Source: Exophiala sp. HKRS030
Lineage: Eukaryota > Ascomycota > Eurotiomycetes > Chaetothyriales > Herpotrichiellaceae
Assembly (NCBI GenBank): GCA_023897205.1
Contig: JAHWDD010000003.1
Location: 4,715,665-4,779,664 of the forward strand
Length of the DNA stretch: 64,000 bases
Direction of reading: 5' to 3'
Positions 23,329-35,187 of this stretch are shown one piece after another. The stretch's first letter is position 1; each line of letters opens with the position of its first letter. The translations under genes and the position numbers were made by a program. The notes below the pieces were generated by a model, which ran no database searches, had not been told where the DNA came from, and saw nothing but the letters and a program-made list of their open reading frames with translations.

Positions 23329-24360
23329 CGTTTGAGGTCGGACAGCAGGATTTGGAGGGATGAGATGAGGATGTAGTAGATAAGACCGGACCAGCAGTCT
23401 CTTGCTGAAGACAACCGCAGAAGGGGACGAAAGCTGAAGCACTTACGGGGCCATTTCTGCCCTTCTCAAGCTGACCGCAGGCTCATTATTCGCAGACCGC
23501 AGATGGTCAAGTTCCAGGTCCATCCGCCGAACCTCTTGGCATTGGTTCGTCTTGGACTGTGGGGTTCCTTCTGCGCCACTACTTGTATTGCCACAAGCCA
23601 CGCAACGAATCATAGTGGGCATATCACGTGCTACCACTCCATAGTATAACTCGAACACGCCGCTTTTGCATCAACCACTTCATGTTCTCCGTGAAGGGGT
23701 CCAGCCTACCACTTCTACGACTCAATGACAGACCTGCTTTCACTGCATTTCTTGCGATTGATAGCAGCATTCAATAGTTTTTTATTCTGATGCCGCCGTG
23801 TTCCAAGACGCGCGACTGTGAGAGTAGTATAAACCATGTGGAATATTTCGGCTCGGTCTTCCCACTTGCTTAACGTTGTAGCTAACTATGTTTGAATTTT
23901 GATTCATGCGGTGATGATGAATTATGTTTGATTCCGAATACGCTAATTATGATTTACGGATTGTGGCCATGGGATTCTCGAAGGATTGAACAACATGGAA
24001 GGAAGAGAAGACAAGACGACCCGCATATTGTTGGCTTCTGCGAATAGCCATTTTTAATCGAAGAACCTGTGTGAGGATTGTAACTACCTGAGGGCTACAA
24101 TGCCTCCTAAATACTATAGAATCTTGCCCTTTAGGTACGCCAAGACTTCTACAGAGTTCCAAAATAGTAACAATATATTGGTTCAATATATTGAAAGCAC
24201 AGACCTGATTTCCTAGGTCAACACATATGCCTAGGTTATCGGAAAATTGTGGATCCTCGACAACGTGAAATGCTACTCGCATATGTAGTGGGGATCAACC
24301 TGAAGATCGTGGCGTTGTAAATAGAGACGTATAGACCCAAACAACCGATTCGAGGTGAGA
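23329..24360. other. Coronin promoter and flanking sequence without genes
   Basis: Open frames here are short and unsupported. The sequence becomes more AT-rich toward 24 kb, marking entry into an eroded region. Confidence 0.45.
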
Positions 24361-24494
24361 ATGGCGGTACGTCGATGGAGAACAAGTTGCAATTCATGTC
24401 GAGTGGCTAGGATCCGTTGCGTTTCAACAGCTCGAAGCCTTCTCGGTGTGGCAATTGTGTCCCACGAGGTCGAATGTGTGATGTAGCATCTTAG
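24361..24494 (+). pseudogene. Broken Zn2Cys6 DNA-binding motif
   Basis: From ATG 24361 one frame reads RTSCNSCRVARIRC, a first C-x2-C-x6-C zinc half-site; the second half-site, SRCGNCVPRGRMCD, lies directly downstream (from about 24426) in a different frame and soon meets a stop. Together they make a perfect Gal4-type zinc cluster separated by a 1-2 base frame change. No regulatory domain was found downstream. This is best read as the relic of a fungal transcription factor; a tiny intron is unlikely because no donor and acceptor fit. Confidence 0.75.
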
Positions 24495-25232
24495 ATGGAT
24501 TTCGTAGTTGCAGAAGCGTCTGCAAACCGACTTTCGTAACAGAGGACTGTAGATTGATCGCCATGCTCATCCGAGAGAGTTCCATCACCTTTCATGGAGC
24601 CAATGACACTGCCTGACTTCAACGGCCTCTTATTCCTTCCGTCGATTTCTTTGGAGATGGAAAGCGTGGCTTGCCAATGGTTACAGAAAAATAGGTTGAA
24701 CGAAGAACTTTGGTCTATTTCTCCATTTTCGAGATGCGTTACGCTATCTGATCAGGCGATACTTGCTGTCCATATTTAAAAGTGACACCAGTAAGTTGTG
24801 CTCTTTGTAAGTAGATGATTCGGCCTGAAGACTTCGGTACGATAGATCCATGTTCGAGCCCCGAATTACGAGTCGAACTTTAGATGCCTCAGGATAACCA
24901 GCGAGATGAACAAGATGTGTGCACCTATGTTTGGTGTCGAGCCAAGCGTGCGGTGATGCCTGCATTGTCTCGACCAAGCTACCGATCGATCCTGGCCTTA
25001 CTCTTATTGATGATTGCAGAGGTACCCACAGAACAAGAATGATGCAGGGTTTGCGCGGTTGTGCATTCACGCTCTGTTCAGCCAATTGAACACATGGCCC
25101 AGCACTGTAAGATGGCAATTGGCGCACACATTGCTATTGGGAGCATCGTTGCAAAGCAGTTCCGAGTCACATCAAGACACGATCCTTACGGGATAAACTG
25201 AGCATTACAGTGAAGAACATCAAAAAATCGCG
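24495..25232. other. Eroded sequence, no gene recognised
   Basis: Short open frames on both strands lack recognisable protein. The stretch may contain decayed remains of the transcription factor whose zinc cluster lies upstream, but I could not align anything. Confidence 0.4.
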
Positions 25233-25633
25233 ATGTCGTATTCTGGCTCTGTGTGGTAAGCAACTGCAGCTGCACACCCGTCTTTGACTCTCCCAGCCAA
25301 CTCAGGAAACCACAAGGTATGGCATTTAGTCGTCAGCGGGCAGTCATATTCGACCAAATGCTCAAAAGTCTGCAAGGTTCTCATGCAAAATTACCCCGAG
25401 ACGTTGCAGAAGTCGTCTTGCAGCATGCGACGGTTTGTAAAACCATGTACTTCGGTGCAATTGACCAGCTCTGCGATTCTCTGTTCTACCATGATGTTCC
25501 CACGGTCAAGGCCGATGCTCAGGCAGTTTTAGAAGAGTCTCAGCGGTTTCACCAGGTCTTTGATCACCTATTATTCATGTGTACCAGAGATTACACCCTG
25601 CTGGACGAATCGACACAACTGAACTACTCGTAA
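25233..25633 (+). CDS. Possible small two-exon gene of unknown function
   Basis: ATG 25233 opens MSYSGSV; a GTAAGC donor at 25256 and an AG at 25304-25305 define a 50-base intron with a TTGACT branch-like element, and the joined frame continues to a stop at 25631-25633 for 116 residues. The protein is mostly helical in appearance (for example FDQMLKSLQGSHAKLPRDV, HDVPTVKADAQAVLEES) and has no signal peptide or membrane segment. I recognise no family. Support is the clean intron and the long second exon; the surroundings are degenerate, so it may also be a fragment. Confidence 0.4.
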
Positions 25634-26621
25634 CTGTGACCCGGCTCTGCATAGAATTATGAATGCAACTAATAGTATGCAGTTCTTCTGCTGTCATATT
25701 TCCACGTCCGTACTGTGATCCTTGCAGACATCTTAGACGCCGTAGATGTGAGTCTCGAACAACTTAAAGAGTTTCTTGCTTATCACGACTGTGCGCGTGT
25801 CAAGCAAGCACAAACGTTCTCAGCCCTGTCATGAATTGCGACTGATACTCGAGCGGTGCTTCATGCAGTCGCAAGTTGCTCCTAGATCCTGCACCCGATG
25901 TTGTGGCCGAAGTTTTATTGCACACTTGCAACGCTAGTTTTGCCATGCCGCCAACACTATATACTTGCCAATGGCTCAAACTATCCTATCGATCACTTTC
26001 AACGCTTCGCGCATTCCATCGCAGATCTCTAACAAGGCCGCATATGTTCTTTTGCTAGATGCTAATCTAATTACCATTTAAGCCCTGCAGATCGTGTACG
26101 CCGTTCACGAGTCTCAAAGACCAAAGCCTGGGGAGGCATTGCTGTTACGTTCGGTCATAGCTTGAATAGCTTGAACAAAATTCCTCTAACTGATGCAGAT
26201 CCAGGCTAGTCTGGAACCGTTACAACTAGAGGCAAATATCAAGCAACATGAGGTAACTCACATGCATGCAAGGTTTCTGAATGGTGACTAAGTGTCAAAG
26301 GCTGGGAACGACAGCAGTGTATCAGCAATTAGACGAAAGGAGGTTAGCAATAATGTACACTTTGCCGAACTATGATATCGACTCTGAGCCCATGGAGGTT
26401 CGTTAAAGTACCTTCGCCGATATTAGGGCAAATGTTATATAACTATCATACAGCTGGTTATCATGCTCACACAGACAGGGGCCTTGACGAATTCAGGGTG
26501 GTGTTGTATCTTTTGCGTTTGCCTGAAGTGGGTGATCACATAAATATCTTCAATGCGATCTATCGTTACTATGAAGGACAGACTGCAATGGCCTCAGGCG
26601 TCGTTATGCCTTTCGCCTTCA
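25634..26621. other. Gene-poor stretch
   Basis: No recognisable protein on either strand. A plus-strand open frame at 26372-26695 overlaps the 3' end of the secreted-protein gene and looks like a shadow. Confidence 0.4.
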
Positions 26622-27892
26622 CTACTCTGCGGTACAACCCGCCTTCTGATCATCACAGTCTTTCAGGGTACGGCCTGGCAGTGCCCCGCGATTGAATGCA
26701 TCTGCGCACAAGTTAAATTGAATGCTGCAAGATCGTTCCACTGCAGACGCAGCATCGGTGAAGGTGTTTCCGTTGACTGAGAAAGGCCGCTGTGAATCGC
26801 CAGAGGCCACCACGAACGGTGCCTCTCCACCCAAAGTTCCGGATTTGATCTTAACGACCTCAGAGGCACCTCCATTGCCTGTTGGTGCTACTTGAATAGA
26901 GGTCACTGATGCGAGAGTCTTGATCGCGGTGTTTGTAGGTTGACTGCCCCATTGTTGTTGTTATTATTGTTGTTGTTGTTATTGCCACTTGCGACGACCT
27001 CAAACTTGGTGCAATCATCTTGAGCTCCGCGCTGGGCAACTGGCATAAGTACTGGACTTTCGCATTAGAATCCGTCTCAAGCACAAAATTCAAGGTGGAC
27101 CATTGAGGACTTACCGGGTTGATGATTACTTGATGAGATCATGGTACACACTCGGTAGAAGCCGACAGGGAGACCACCACCAACAGTTGCTTGCAGAAGG
27201 CCACGATTATTTCCGGCATCGTCGATTCCTTTGAAGAATGCAAACTTGCTCGGATCAGGCGGCGTAGACGGGTTTGGAGAGTTTCCGACAGCTTGGATGG
27301 TGACATGACAATGACCGATGATGTTTCCATTCCTGTCCAAGTTCTGTGGTGCGTTGTAGTAAGTGGCAAGTGGGTTGGTGAAAGAGCCAGCAGTAAGACC
27401 TTGCACCTGGACGCTCACGTTGAAAGTGGTGTCTGATGGAATTGTAACGCCGATGGCAGGGTTCAAGATGATAGCAGAAATCATGTTGGTGGCGGCAGGG
27501 ATCTTGCCCATAGGTATGCCATTGCATGAGCCGGCGTTGATTTGTTTGCCGTTGGTCAAGGTCTGGCCAGAGCAGAAGTTGATAAAGTTGGCGGGATCAC
27601 TATCATATCAGAGTTAGCATGAGATCAACCATCAGGAGGTTGTTGTGGCTTAGGCATACGTCGCAGATGGTGCCTGGCCCGGCTTAATGCCGTCGGTCCC
27701 TGCTTCTTGTCCTGTCAACGCCGCGGCCGTCTGCACGGCATTGGCGTTTAGGCATGTGGCAGAGCCTCCATTTTGGCGACGTAGGACTTGTACGTCCTGT
27801 CGTTTGTGAGGCGCGTGTTGATGGCCAAGAGACGCTGCATTTAGTAGGCCAGCGCAACTCAGGGATATAAGCACAACGCTAGTGAAGTACAT
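26622..27892 (-). CDS. Conserved fungal secreted protein with Asn/Gln repeat, frame slip in the repeat
   Basis: ATG 27892 opens a signal peptide (MYFTSVVLISLSCAGLLNAA). Introns 27659-27600 and 27114-27052 join a conserved core: ATCLNANAVQTAAALTG, DPANFINFCSGQTLTNG, GIPMGKIPAATNMIS, FAFFKGIDDAGN, GFYRVCTM, SSNHQPVLMPVAQRGAQDDC. This is a widespread family of extracellular proteins of unknown function (sometimes mislabelled ribosomal protein S17 in databases, from memory). After the core comes an Asn run encoded by AAC/AAT triplets. Read straight on, it ends 15 residues later; in another frame the same repeat reads Gln and opens a Cys-containing tail (SIQFNLCADAFN, LKDCDDQKAGCTAE) ending at 26622. 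The tail is protein-like, so a slip in the repeat is likely. Confidence 0.75.
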
Positions 27893-29989
27893 GTTGATTG
27901 TGAAAAGGATATTCTCAGATACGAACGAAGAAACGAAAACAAGCAGGCCCAGCCTGAGTTTGATGAAGAGGAAAAGGTCGAAAGAGTGTCTGAGGTAAAG
28001 AACGGACGCGACAGACGTTGAATTGCTGCCAGAGCATCAAGAAAAGAAAACGAGGGAAAATGAATGAAGGCTTGGTCCCAAGAGCAGACACGTTTAGAGA
28101 GGGACCAACACTTTAATAGTCCTGACCCTGAGGATGTCTGAAGTCCCGCTTAGGCAACGAGGAGGTGTTCGAGTTCTCGTGTGCATCCTTCCGGCGCCAA
28201 CTTCCGCTAGACGTCTCAATTGTTGAACATTATCGCTACACAAAAGTCTGGCCGACCTCATGACAACACTTGTCCGGCCTTCGGATCATGAAATCCACAA
28301 CACCATTCAGGACTTGACATAGCATTATGGGCAACGCTCATCCCGTCAGGCACCGACGTTATGTTTCCGGACTTCATTGAGAATGCTGAATAGATCGATT
28401 TGTGAAGATGTTCTGGTGAGAGAAGCTGAAACACGATCTGATTCTGAAGAAAGTCAAGACACTAGCAGGGAACTGGAACACAGTTCGGTCTATTCTTAGC
28501 GGTCATGCCCGAAAGGTCGTCACGCTGAAACACCAAGTCTAACCTAATGGATGCCTTGAATGGAGCACCAAAAACGATCCTCTCGCTTTTCAACATGATC
28601 GTTTTGGAAATCAAGACTATTCATAATGGCATCGCTATGAGATGACGGTAAAAGGGAAATGAAGATACGCAGATTTTCCAATGCTGAAGGCGTCGAGGCT
28701 CAGCTAGCCAATTCATGGGTATTTAGTCAGCCGTCGCGACCTCGGCACACCTTCACTTTTGTTCGTGTGGTAAGAGTGGCAGTCCTGGCGTCGGCGTATA
28801 TCGTTTCAGGCGTCACCTCCAGTTCCCATGACTACGGAGGATGTAGGTCTGAACTTGCACCTTCGGGAACTGGCAAACAGCGACTCATGAGATCCAAGGA
28901 CGAAGCGACACTATGAACAGTATGGTGTGCACTAAATACGGAGTAGTACACGTAAGTTGTGGGCTGTCATACGGTTTCGAGGCTCGGAATCCTACCACGT
29001 GGGGTTTTCCAACCGAGCACCTGTGCGTTCCAGAGTGGAACATGACTTGCGGCACCAAGCTTTCGGTATTCGGAACAATCCCTCATGACCCTGCACACCG
29101 TCTTCGCTAATTTGTGCGAAAGGGTACGGCACCTGTACGAAAGAGAAATGGATGTGGCCTTGAGCTTGAGTCTACGGAGTATGTACCCTTGTTGACCTGG
29201 CTTCCACTTAACGAATTAGGGTGAGCTCGGGCCCTCCTGATACGATAATGGTCCATGAGATTTCGCTCCACAGGATCGAACGGCAGAGAACACCGCCCTC
29301 GAGATTGATCGCTTGTCCAGGGGCAACAAATCTACCACCAGACACTTGCCTGAAGACCTAGCAACCAATTGACGCGGCACTGTCTGCCTTCGCCGACACC
29401 GCCGACACCTGGACTTAAGCTGACTTGCATCGGCCGACTATAATTTATGACGCTTCGTGTCTCGGTCAGATGGACCTATTATATATTCGGAGGCGCATTC
29501 GCCATGAACAGCGACTAGTCATGATTGAAGGCGCGAGGTTGTGATGTCGCATGGCTCGCACCACGGCTTCTGCTGTTTGCGCAAGACTACCACATTTGCA
29601 TCCTCTCTGGATTGTCTGCCAACGGAACAACTTGGACAACACTGGCAGATGATGCTACGGAGGATTAACTGAGATTACATGCGATCCAATTGTGCGCCAG
29701 GCCTGGCGGGTAAGAATGGTCCGAGGTTTCGCAATCGATGATTCAGGTATGGCCGCGTCATCATATGATCCTTCAACAATACGCCTGCTTGGGCCCACAG
29801 GCAGGCAGGAATATTTGCCATCTCATTCTGTCTCCTTCGGCTAAGGCCTTCCCCCGGACATGCAGTCCCGCTTCGAGTCAGAAGCGAGCTATCATAACTA
29901 TAACCACGAACTTTACAGCAAGCATATTAGGGGTGTCCGTTGAGCGTTTCATTTGCCTAGGGTTTCTCGAACAACTCCGCAATTTTGGC
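27893..29989. other. Two-kilobase region without recognised genes
   Basis: Includes the promoter of the secreted-protein gene. Frames up to about 85 codons are present but show no family resemblance. The right end abuts the dead aldehyde dehydrogenase. Confidence 0.45.
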
Positions 29990-30850
29990 TCATTGAGGGA
30001 GTGGAGCACGACCAGATGGAATGCGCATGCTCTTGGGCCGAGTATAATCGCGCAGGGTATCGATGCAACGCTCTCGTCGATATCCGCTATGCTTTGCTCC
30101 ACTAAAAGCGTATCTAATGCCACGCGACCATAGTTGTTGATGAAGGCCATACCAACATCGATCTCATGCGCAGCTCTCAACGCCTTTGTGGTCTCTTGCG
30201 AAAATACGGCGGTGACAAGCCCGTATTCTGCATCGTTGGCAATTGTGATAGCTTCCTGGTAGGTGCTAAAGACGTTTACGGTGACGATAGGTCCGAACAT
30301 TTCTTCTTTGGCAATCCTCATATTTCGGGTTACATTGGTGCAAAGTGTAGGCAGGACGAAAAGTCTTGCTTGAAGTGCAGTATTCTTAGGTAGGGATGCC
30401 TGGGCCTCTATCTTGGCACCTTCAGCAACCCCTAGTTCGATATATCTCGACACGTTTTCTTGATGCTCCTTTGTGATGAGAAGCCCTACGTGTGTCTCAG
30501 GATTAGCACCGTTCCCGACTTTCAGCTGCTGTATAGCCTTTGCCATCTTCGAGATTACCAAGTTGGCCACCCCTTTTTATACAAGCACTCTAGAGGCAGC
30601 AGTGCATGCCTCACCCTGATTGAAATAACGCCCGTCAACAGCAGTGCGGACCGAGGAATCTATGACGGCATCGTCGGATATGATGAATGAGTTCTTCTCT
30701 CCTAATTCAAGAGACAAATGTGGGATGCTGTCCGCAGCGAGCTTGTTAACGGCAGCAACGCGTTGCGTTGAGCCAGTAAGTGAGATTTTCCTTGCGTCCG
30801 GGGTTGCAACGTGCGCCGCTGGGGCTGCTTTGAAACGCTACAAGGAGATT
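29990..30850 (-). pseudogene. Aldehyde dehydrogenase pseudogene, C-terminal half
   Basis: Read right to left, the sequence aligns by eye with NAD(P)-dependent aldehyde dehydrogenases: ARKISLTGSTQRVAAVNKL, LSLELGEKN (family LELGGKN), YFNQGEACTAASRVLV with the catalytic Cys, then a stop near 30577-30579, KMAKAIQQLKVGNG, MFGPIVTVNVF, AAHEIDVGMAFINNYGRVAL, a frame change near 30110, and the true C-terminus HSGY...RCIDTLRDYTRPKS ending at TGA 29990. The NAD-binding N-terminal half is missing; sequence right of about 30850 is unrelated. A Gly to Glu change in LELGEKN, a nonsense codon and a frameshift show it is dead. Confidence 0.88.
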
Positions 30851-31109
30851 GAAGCACTTCATCTTGAAAATGACGGAGATGAAGAGGATTGAGTTAAATT
30901 GAACGAGGGGACTCCCTCTCCCGATGGTCCTCTAGATTTAGAGCTTTTTCCAAGGAGCAAATGGCCAAAGCGCGCTGACATCCTAATGAGGGTTGCTCGA
31001 TATTATGGTTGGCCGATTGGTCCTGATCGGAATAGTGATCAACTGGAGGGGTTGGCTAAGTCACTACTACCACTTATGAAGGATGAAGGACAATGAGCAT
31101 TTTCGGGTC
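30851..31109 (+). other. Unassigned open segment between two pseudogenes
   Basis: On the plus strand a frame at 30899-31096 encodes a protein-like stretch (FPRSKWPKRADILMRVARYY, GPDRNSDQLEGLAKSLLPLM) just after another open segment (RYKEIEALHLENDGDEED). Neither resembles the flanking oxidoreductases. It may be an exon of a lost gene that was joined here by rearrangement. I do not recognise the family. Confidence 0.3.
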
Positions 31110-32130
31110 AACCACCGAACAACCTGCACATATGGACCAATGCTGTGGTCCACCAGATACATTTCGACGATAATCCGATCAGTGAACCTCGAGCGCTTGG
31201 GGTACTTCTTGCCGACGGAAGAAAGATTTACGTGTCGAAGGAGACAATCTTCTCCTTGGGGACAGCCGAAACACCGATCCTTCTTCTTCTCATTGGGATC
31301 GGCCTAAACAAGAATTAGCATCGTTGGATATTCCCTACAGGATCGGTCTGCCGAATTTTTGGGAAAGAATTGATTGACCACTTGTACGTGGTTCTCAGAT
31401 GGGGTACTACCTCGGATCAATCGGATCAAACTACATTTGATTTCGACCCCAACTGGTTTGTGCTGCAAGAGATAAACGAACAAGGACTTCCCTGGTTCAG
31501 ATGGCGCGCACCATCTTCGAAATTAGATAGATTTTCTTGAACTCGGTCCTGAGAAGTACTCAAACAGGGAATTGGAGAAGTTGATCCACTAGACAAAGCA
31601 ATGCATTAGTGAAGAAGACACGCCTCAATTTTAGGTTTCTGTGAGGCGCACCGCCAGTAACATGAGACAAGAAACATGGCTGATGAAGCACTTGGAGTGG
31701 CGGTCATGCTAATGAATCCACAATCCCGTGGTTCGGTGACCATCAGTTTTACGAATGCAGATGCGATGCCTGTAATCGATGTCGACTTTTTGGCACATCC
31801 CTATGATCGAAAGCCTTTTGTCGATTCACTTCCAGAAGTCATTGGGTTTCTCGAATCTCCGCCTCTCTCTCCACACACATTGCGTGTGATGTTAGTGTGT
31901 CGAGCACGGATAGCGACGATAACATTTTGGAAAGGGCGAAAATTAACGTGATGTCTGTTCTCCACAGAATTGGTACTATGAGTATGCGTCGTGAAAACCA
32001 TGTTACTACCTGCGTGGATTCAGTCATGAATGGTCGTAGGACTTGAGGTCTGCGAGTGGTGGACTTGAGTTTTTGTGCTGTGATTATTACTATGATTGGG
32101 ACTTCTTCAATCAAACGACTAACCTATCAT
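31110..32130 (+). pseudogene. GMC oxidoreductase pseudogene (choline dehydrogenase-like), C-terminal two thirds
   Basis: Scattered frames read in order as a glucose-methanol-choline oxidoreductase: NLHIWTNAVVHQIHFDD, GVLLADGRKIYVSKETIFSL (near 31200-31260), TAETPILLLLIGIG, a substrate-domain stretch near 31380-31540, LMNPQSRGSVTI, PVIDVDFLAHPYDRKPF (31720-31820), SDDNILERAKINVMSVLHRI and GLRVVDLSFCAV near 32050-32090. These are the family's C-terminal landmarks. The FAD-binding GxGxxG start is absent, and there are several frame changes and stops. The gene is dead and truncated on its left side at the unassigned segment. Confidence 0.85.
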
Positions 32131-34022
32131 AGCCACCACACAAGCAATCAACCGCGTATCTGATAGGGTAGATTGAATATAAAAAGACTGCAGAAGCATA
32201 AATTCTCGACAATGTGGCTAAATCGTACCTCTGAGCAAAAAAATTGTGGATATCTCTATGCCCAAGCCTTTTGACTTGGGGAAATATGGCACGAACAGAC
32301 TGTCATGACATGTTCCGCCTGCTTAGGCGATTGAGATTGACTACAATATAAGCCAAGGGTCAAAAAGCCACACGGATGGAGATCTAAAATCAAACTTGTT
32401 AGAGGATCCAGGCCTAGCCATTATGGAAGAGAGCTTATCATCTCGTAAAGAACTATCTTGCTCGGGACATTTAGCTGGATTGACATCTACAGGCAATGAT
32501 CATCTCTGGGCATTAAATTCAATGACAAAATGATATGTGTGAAAATTTCCGAGGCTCTACGGAATTGAAGCCTCGAACACGGACGGAGTAGAGGGAGAGC
32601 CTTCGATAACCTACGCCACAAGGGCTTGCAGCCCAAGCTTCGGAATCAAAGCTAAGGGCTCACGACCGATGTGCTGCCTGAATTTACAGTACGGATGCGA
32701 AGGTCCTGTCGTCTCATGAGCCAAAGCCGATAATGATGTGAGACACAAAAGCAAGGGATTTAGTGTCTGTCAAAGATGCATACATCGACCTTTCTACGCC
32801 CCGACTCAAGAACATCTCAACAAGTTATTCAAGTGGGAATGTAAGGCCTAACCCCGGCCAGTGAATTTCACCTACGAAGTACCGACGTTGTATCGTGAGT
32901 GGCGAGAAACCTAAGGAGAATAAACGGGAGCAACGTCTCAGATTACAGCATCCGATGGGAGCAAATTATTTGACACCTCGAATTCCCGCGAGGCTGCCCC
33001 CTGAGTTCCGTGCGGAGGTTTCAGAGAACTGGGTACCTATCGGTATGAAAGCTTCAACTCATAGGGTCTCTCACAATTAGTCGACCAACAAGTGAATGAA
33101 ATAATGGAGCAATGCTTGATCCATCGAAGCTGACTCTGTGCACTTGGTTAAAGATAGAAATGCATCGGACGTAAGAGTCGAAGCGTGCTGCCAATGTGGG
33201 TACTCAGATCACGTTGAACGAATTATCCACCAATCCCCGAGGTGTAATTGAAATCTAAACAAAGTCTAAATTGACACCAGCTTCTTAAACTCCACCCTGC
33301 CTTTGGGTCCAGCGACTAACAGCTCCTGGTGGAAAAGACATCCGAAATGTCCCACTCCACAGGTTATGGCGAGTTCCACGTCCCAGGTCCTGCGCCAATT
33401 CCTACGAAATCTAGGGAATCAGCCGATTCGGATGCGGAATATAAAGGGGTTGAGCTTGGCCAAGCTTTGCACTTCCCCAGGCTCACGTCTAATATGGCTA
33501 AGTTCCTGTGCTCACAAAGGTCATGAATTTCCCTCTCCTCTATTATGGATTGATATAATATCGAATGATCTGAATGCGAGATCTTCTGGTTAAATCTAAC
33601 GCTGAAAAAAGACACCCAGGCCAACATTACTTCTGCAACAGCCACCATGACAGCTCTTCAAAGCAGTAGCCTTAGCACATGACGGCGCAACAATTAGACG
33701 CAAAGAATCTCTGTTTTTCCTACCCGATGTTGTCTGTTCTACTTGCTACATAGGTTTAGCTGTGAGGTGATCCTAAAAGGGCCTTTTCTACATGGTCAGG
33801 AGGCCCCTGATTACGTTGCCACCTCCTACTGAGACCTGGATGCTGAAAAATTTGTAGAGTCGACGCTGTACCACTTAGTACGGTGGATCATTAAAGCTAT
33901 CACATTAGTACGGCAGAGCATGGATTCCACTTGGCGTCGACAGGTTGACTTTGCCAATGCTTAGGCCCCGATTTACCGACTTGACCCACTATTCTAACTA
34001 AGTTACGGCTCATAGGTTCATA
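32131..34022. other. Intergenic stretch without supported genes
   Basis: A plus-strand frame from ATG 33347 (MSHSTGYGEFHVPGPAPIPT, about 59 codons) could be a first exon, but no continuation was found. Nothing else is recognisable. Confidence 0.4.
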
Positions 34023-35187
34023 ATGGGCGACTTCAAAAAGTTTCATGAGCTCTACGACAACCCGTCGAATGTCATATTCGAGGAGGAGAACTTCCTTGAC
34101 TACCGGGCAGGCGGATATCATCCGATTGCTCTCGGAGATACTCTGAAAGACGGCCGGTACAAAATTTACCATAAACTGGGCTACGGCGGCTCCTCAACGG
34201 TCTGGGTTGCCAGAGACTATACGCACGTCGCTCACCTGCCCACATTCTCTTCGCCTTTTCTGACGGTGCGTAGGCTCGAGCAATGGGTGTCTATCAAAAT
34301 CTCTAAAGCAGAGAGGACAAAACAGTCTCGAGAGCTTCAAATTCTGAAATCATTGCAATATTCGAGAAAAAATCCAGGTTCTGAACATATTGTTCGACTA
34401 CTGGATGATTTCCTCCATGAAGGACCCAATGGATGTCATCAGTGTCTCGTGTTCGAACTTCTTGGCCCTACTGTTAACATAATGGTGAATGACGCGCATC
34501 ACTTTGGGGAGCGTCTCGATACAGATGTTATTATCAGAATATCGACCCAAATGCTGGAGGCTGTTGCATTTATGCATGAGGCTGGCTATGCACACGGAGG
34601 TATAGCCGCCCGTGGCTTTGTTACCTTACATTCGCAGGATATTTGTATTGCTTAATCTAATTTCTGTAGATCTCAGCATGAAAAACCTTGCCTTCTATAA
34701 CGGCCGCTTATCTCGACTATCCGAAGCAGAACTCTTTGAAGCACTTGGGCCTCCAGATCCAGAAAAGCTAGCTCGATTAGATGGCAAACCACTCGGACAA
34801 GGCATCCCTACCCAGCTGGTAGAATCAACATTGTGGACCGGTTGGCCACTTGATGACGATGAAGACGATGAAAGCATTCGCATTATTGATCTAGGTGAGG
34901 CATTTGATAACAATGCCGTACCTAAAACCCTTGCACAGCCTGGAGGCTTGCAAAGCCCTGAATCAATTTTTACCGGCAAGGTTGATTGCAAACAAGACTT
35001 ATGGCGTGCAGGTTTAGTGGTGAGATTTCCGCTACTACTTATACTTGAGCTTGGTTAATAGGAAATGTGCTGCCAGATTTACTATCTCATCTTCGGAGCT
35101 TTACCCTACAGCTGGTGGGGTATCAACCCCTTGGTTGAAGCCATGATCGACGTCTTTGGGGAGCTACCGTCGGAGTGGGAGTCATAG
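34023..35187 (+). pseudogene. SRPK-like protein kinase, truncated by a nonsense codon, decayed tail to about 35440
   Basis: Exons 34023-34599, 34670-35019 and 35077-35187 join by GT-AG introns of 70 and 57 bases. Kinase landmarks are intact: LGYGGSSTVWVARD (glycine loop), WVSIKISKAE (Lys), RELQIL (helix C Glu), YAHGDLSMKNLAF (catalytic loop with Asp and Asn) and RIIDLGEAF (DLG metal site), the SRPK style. After LPSEWES a TAG at 35185-35187 interrupts what continues as WKQMRSDA and, after frame changes, LERQFDKLVQEPELKAFLVV and family-like C-terminal sequence to about 35400. So the last part of the C-lobe is lost. A truncated 345-residue protein could still be made; folding and activity are doubtful. 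Such kinases are highly expanded in some fungi. Confidence 0.78.
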
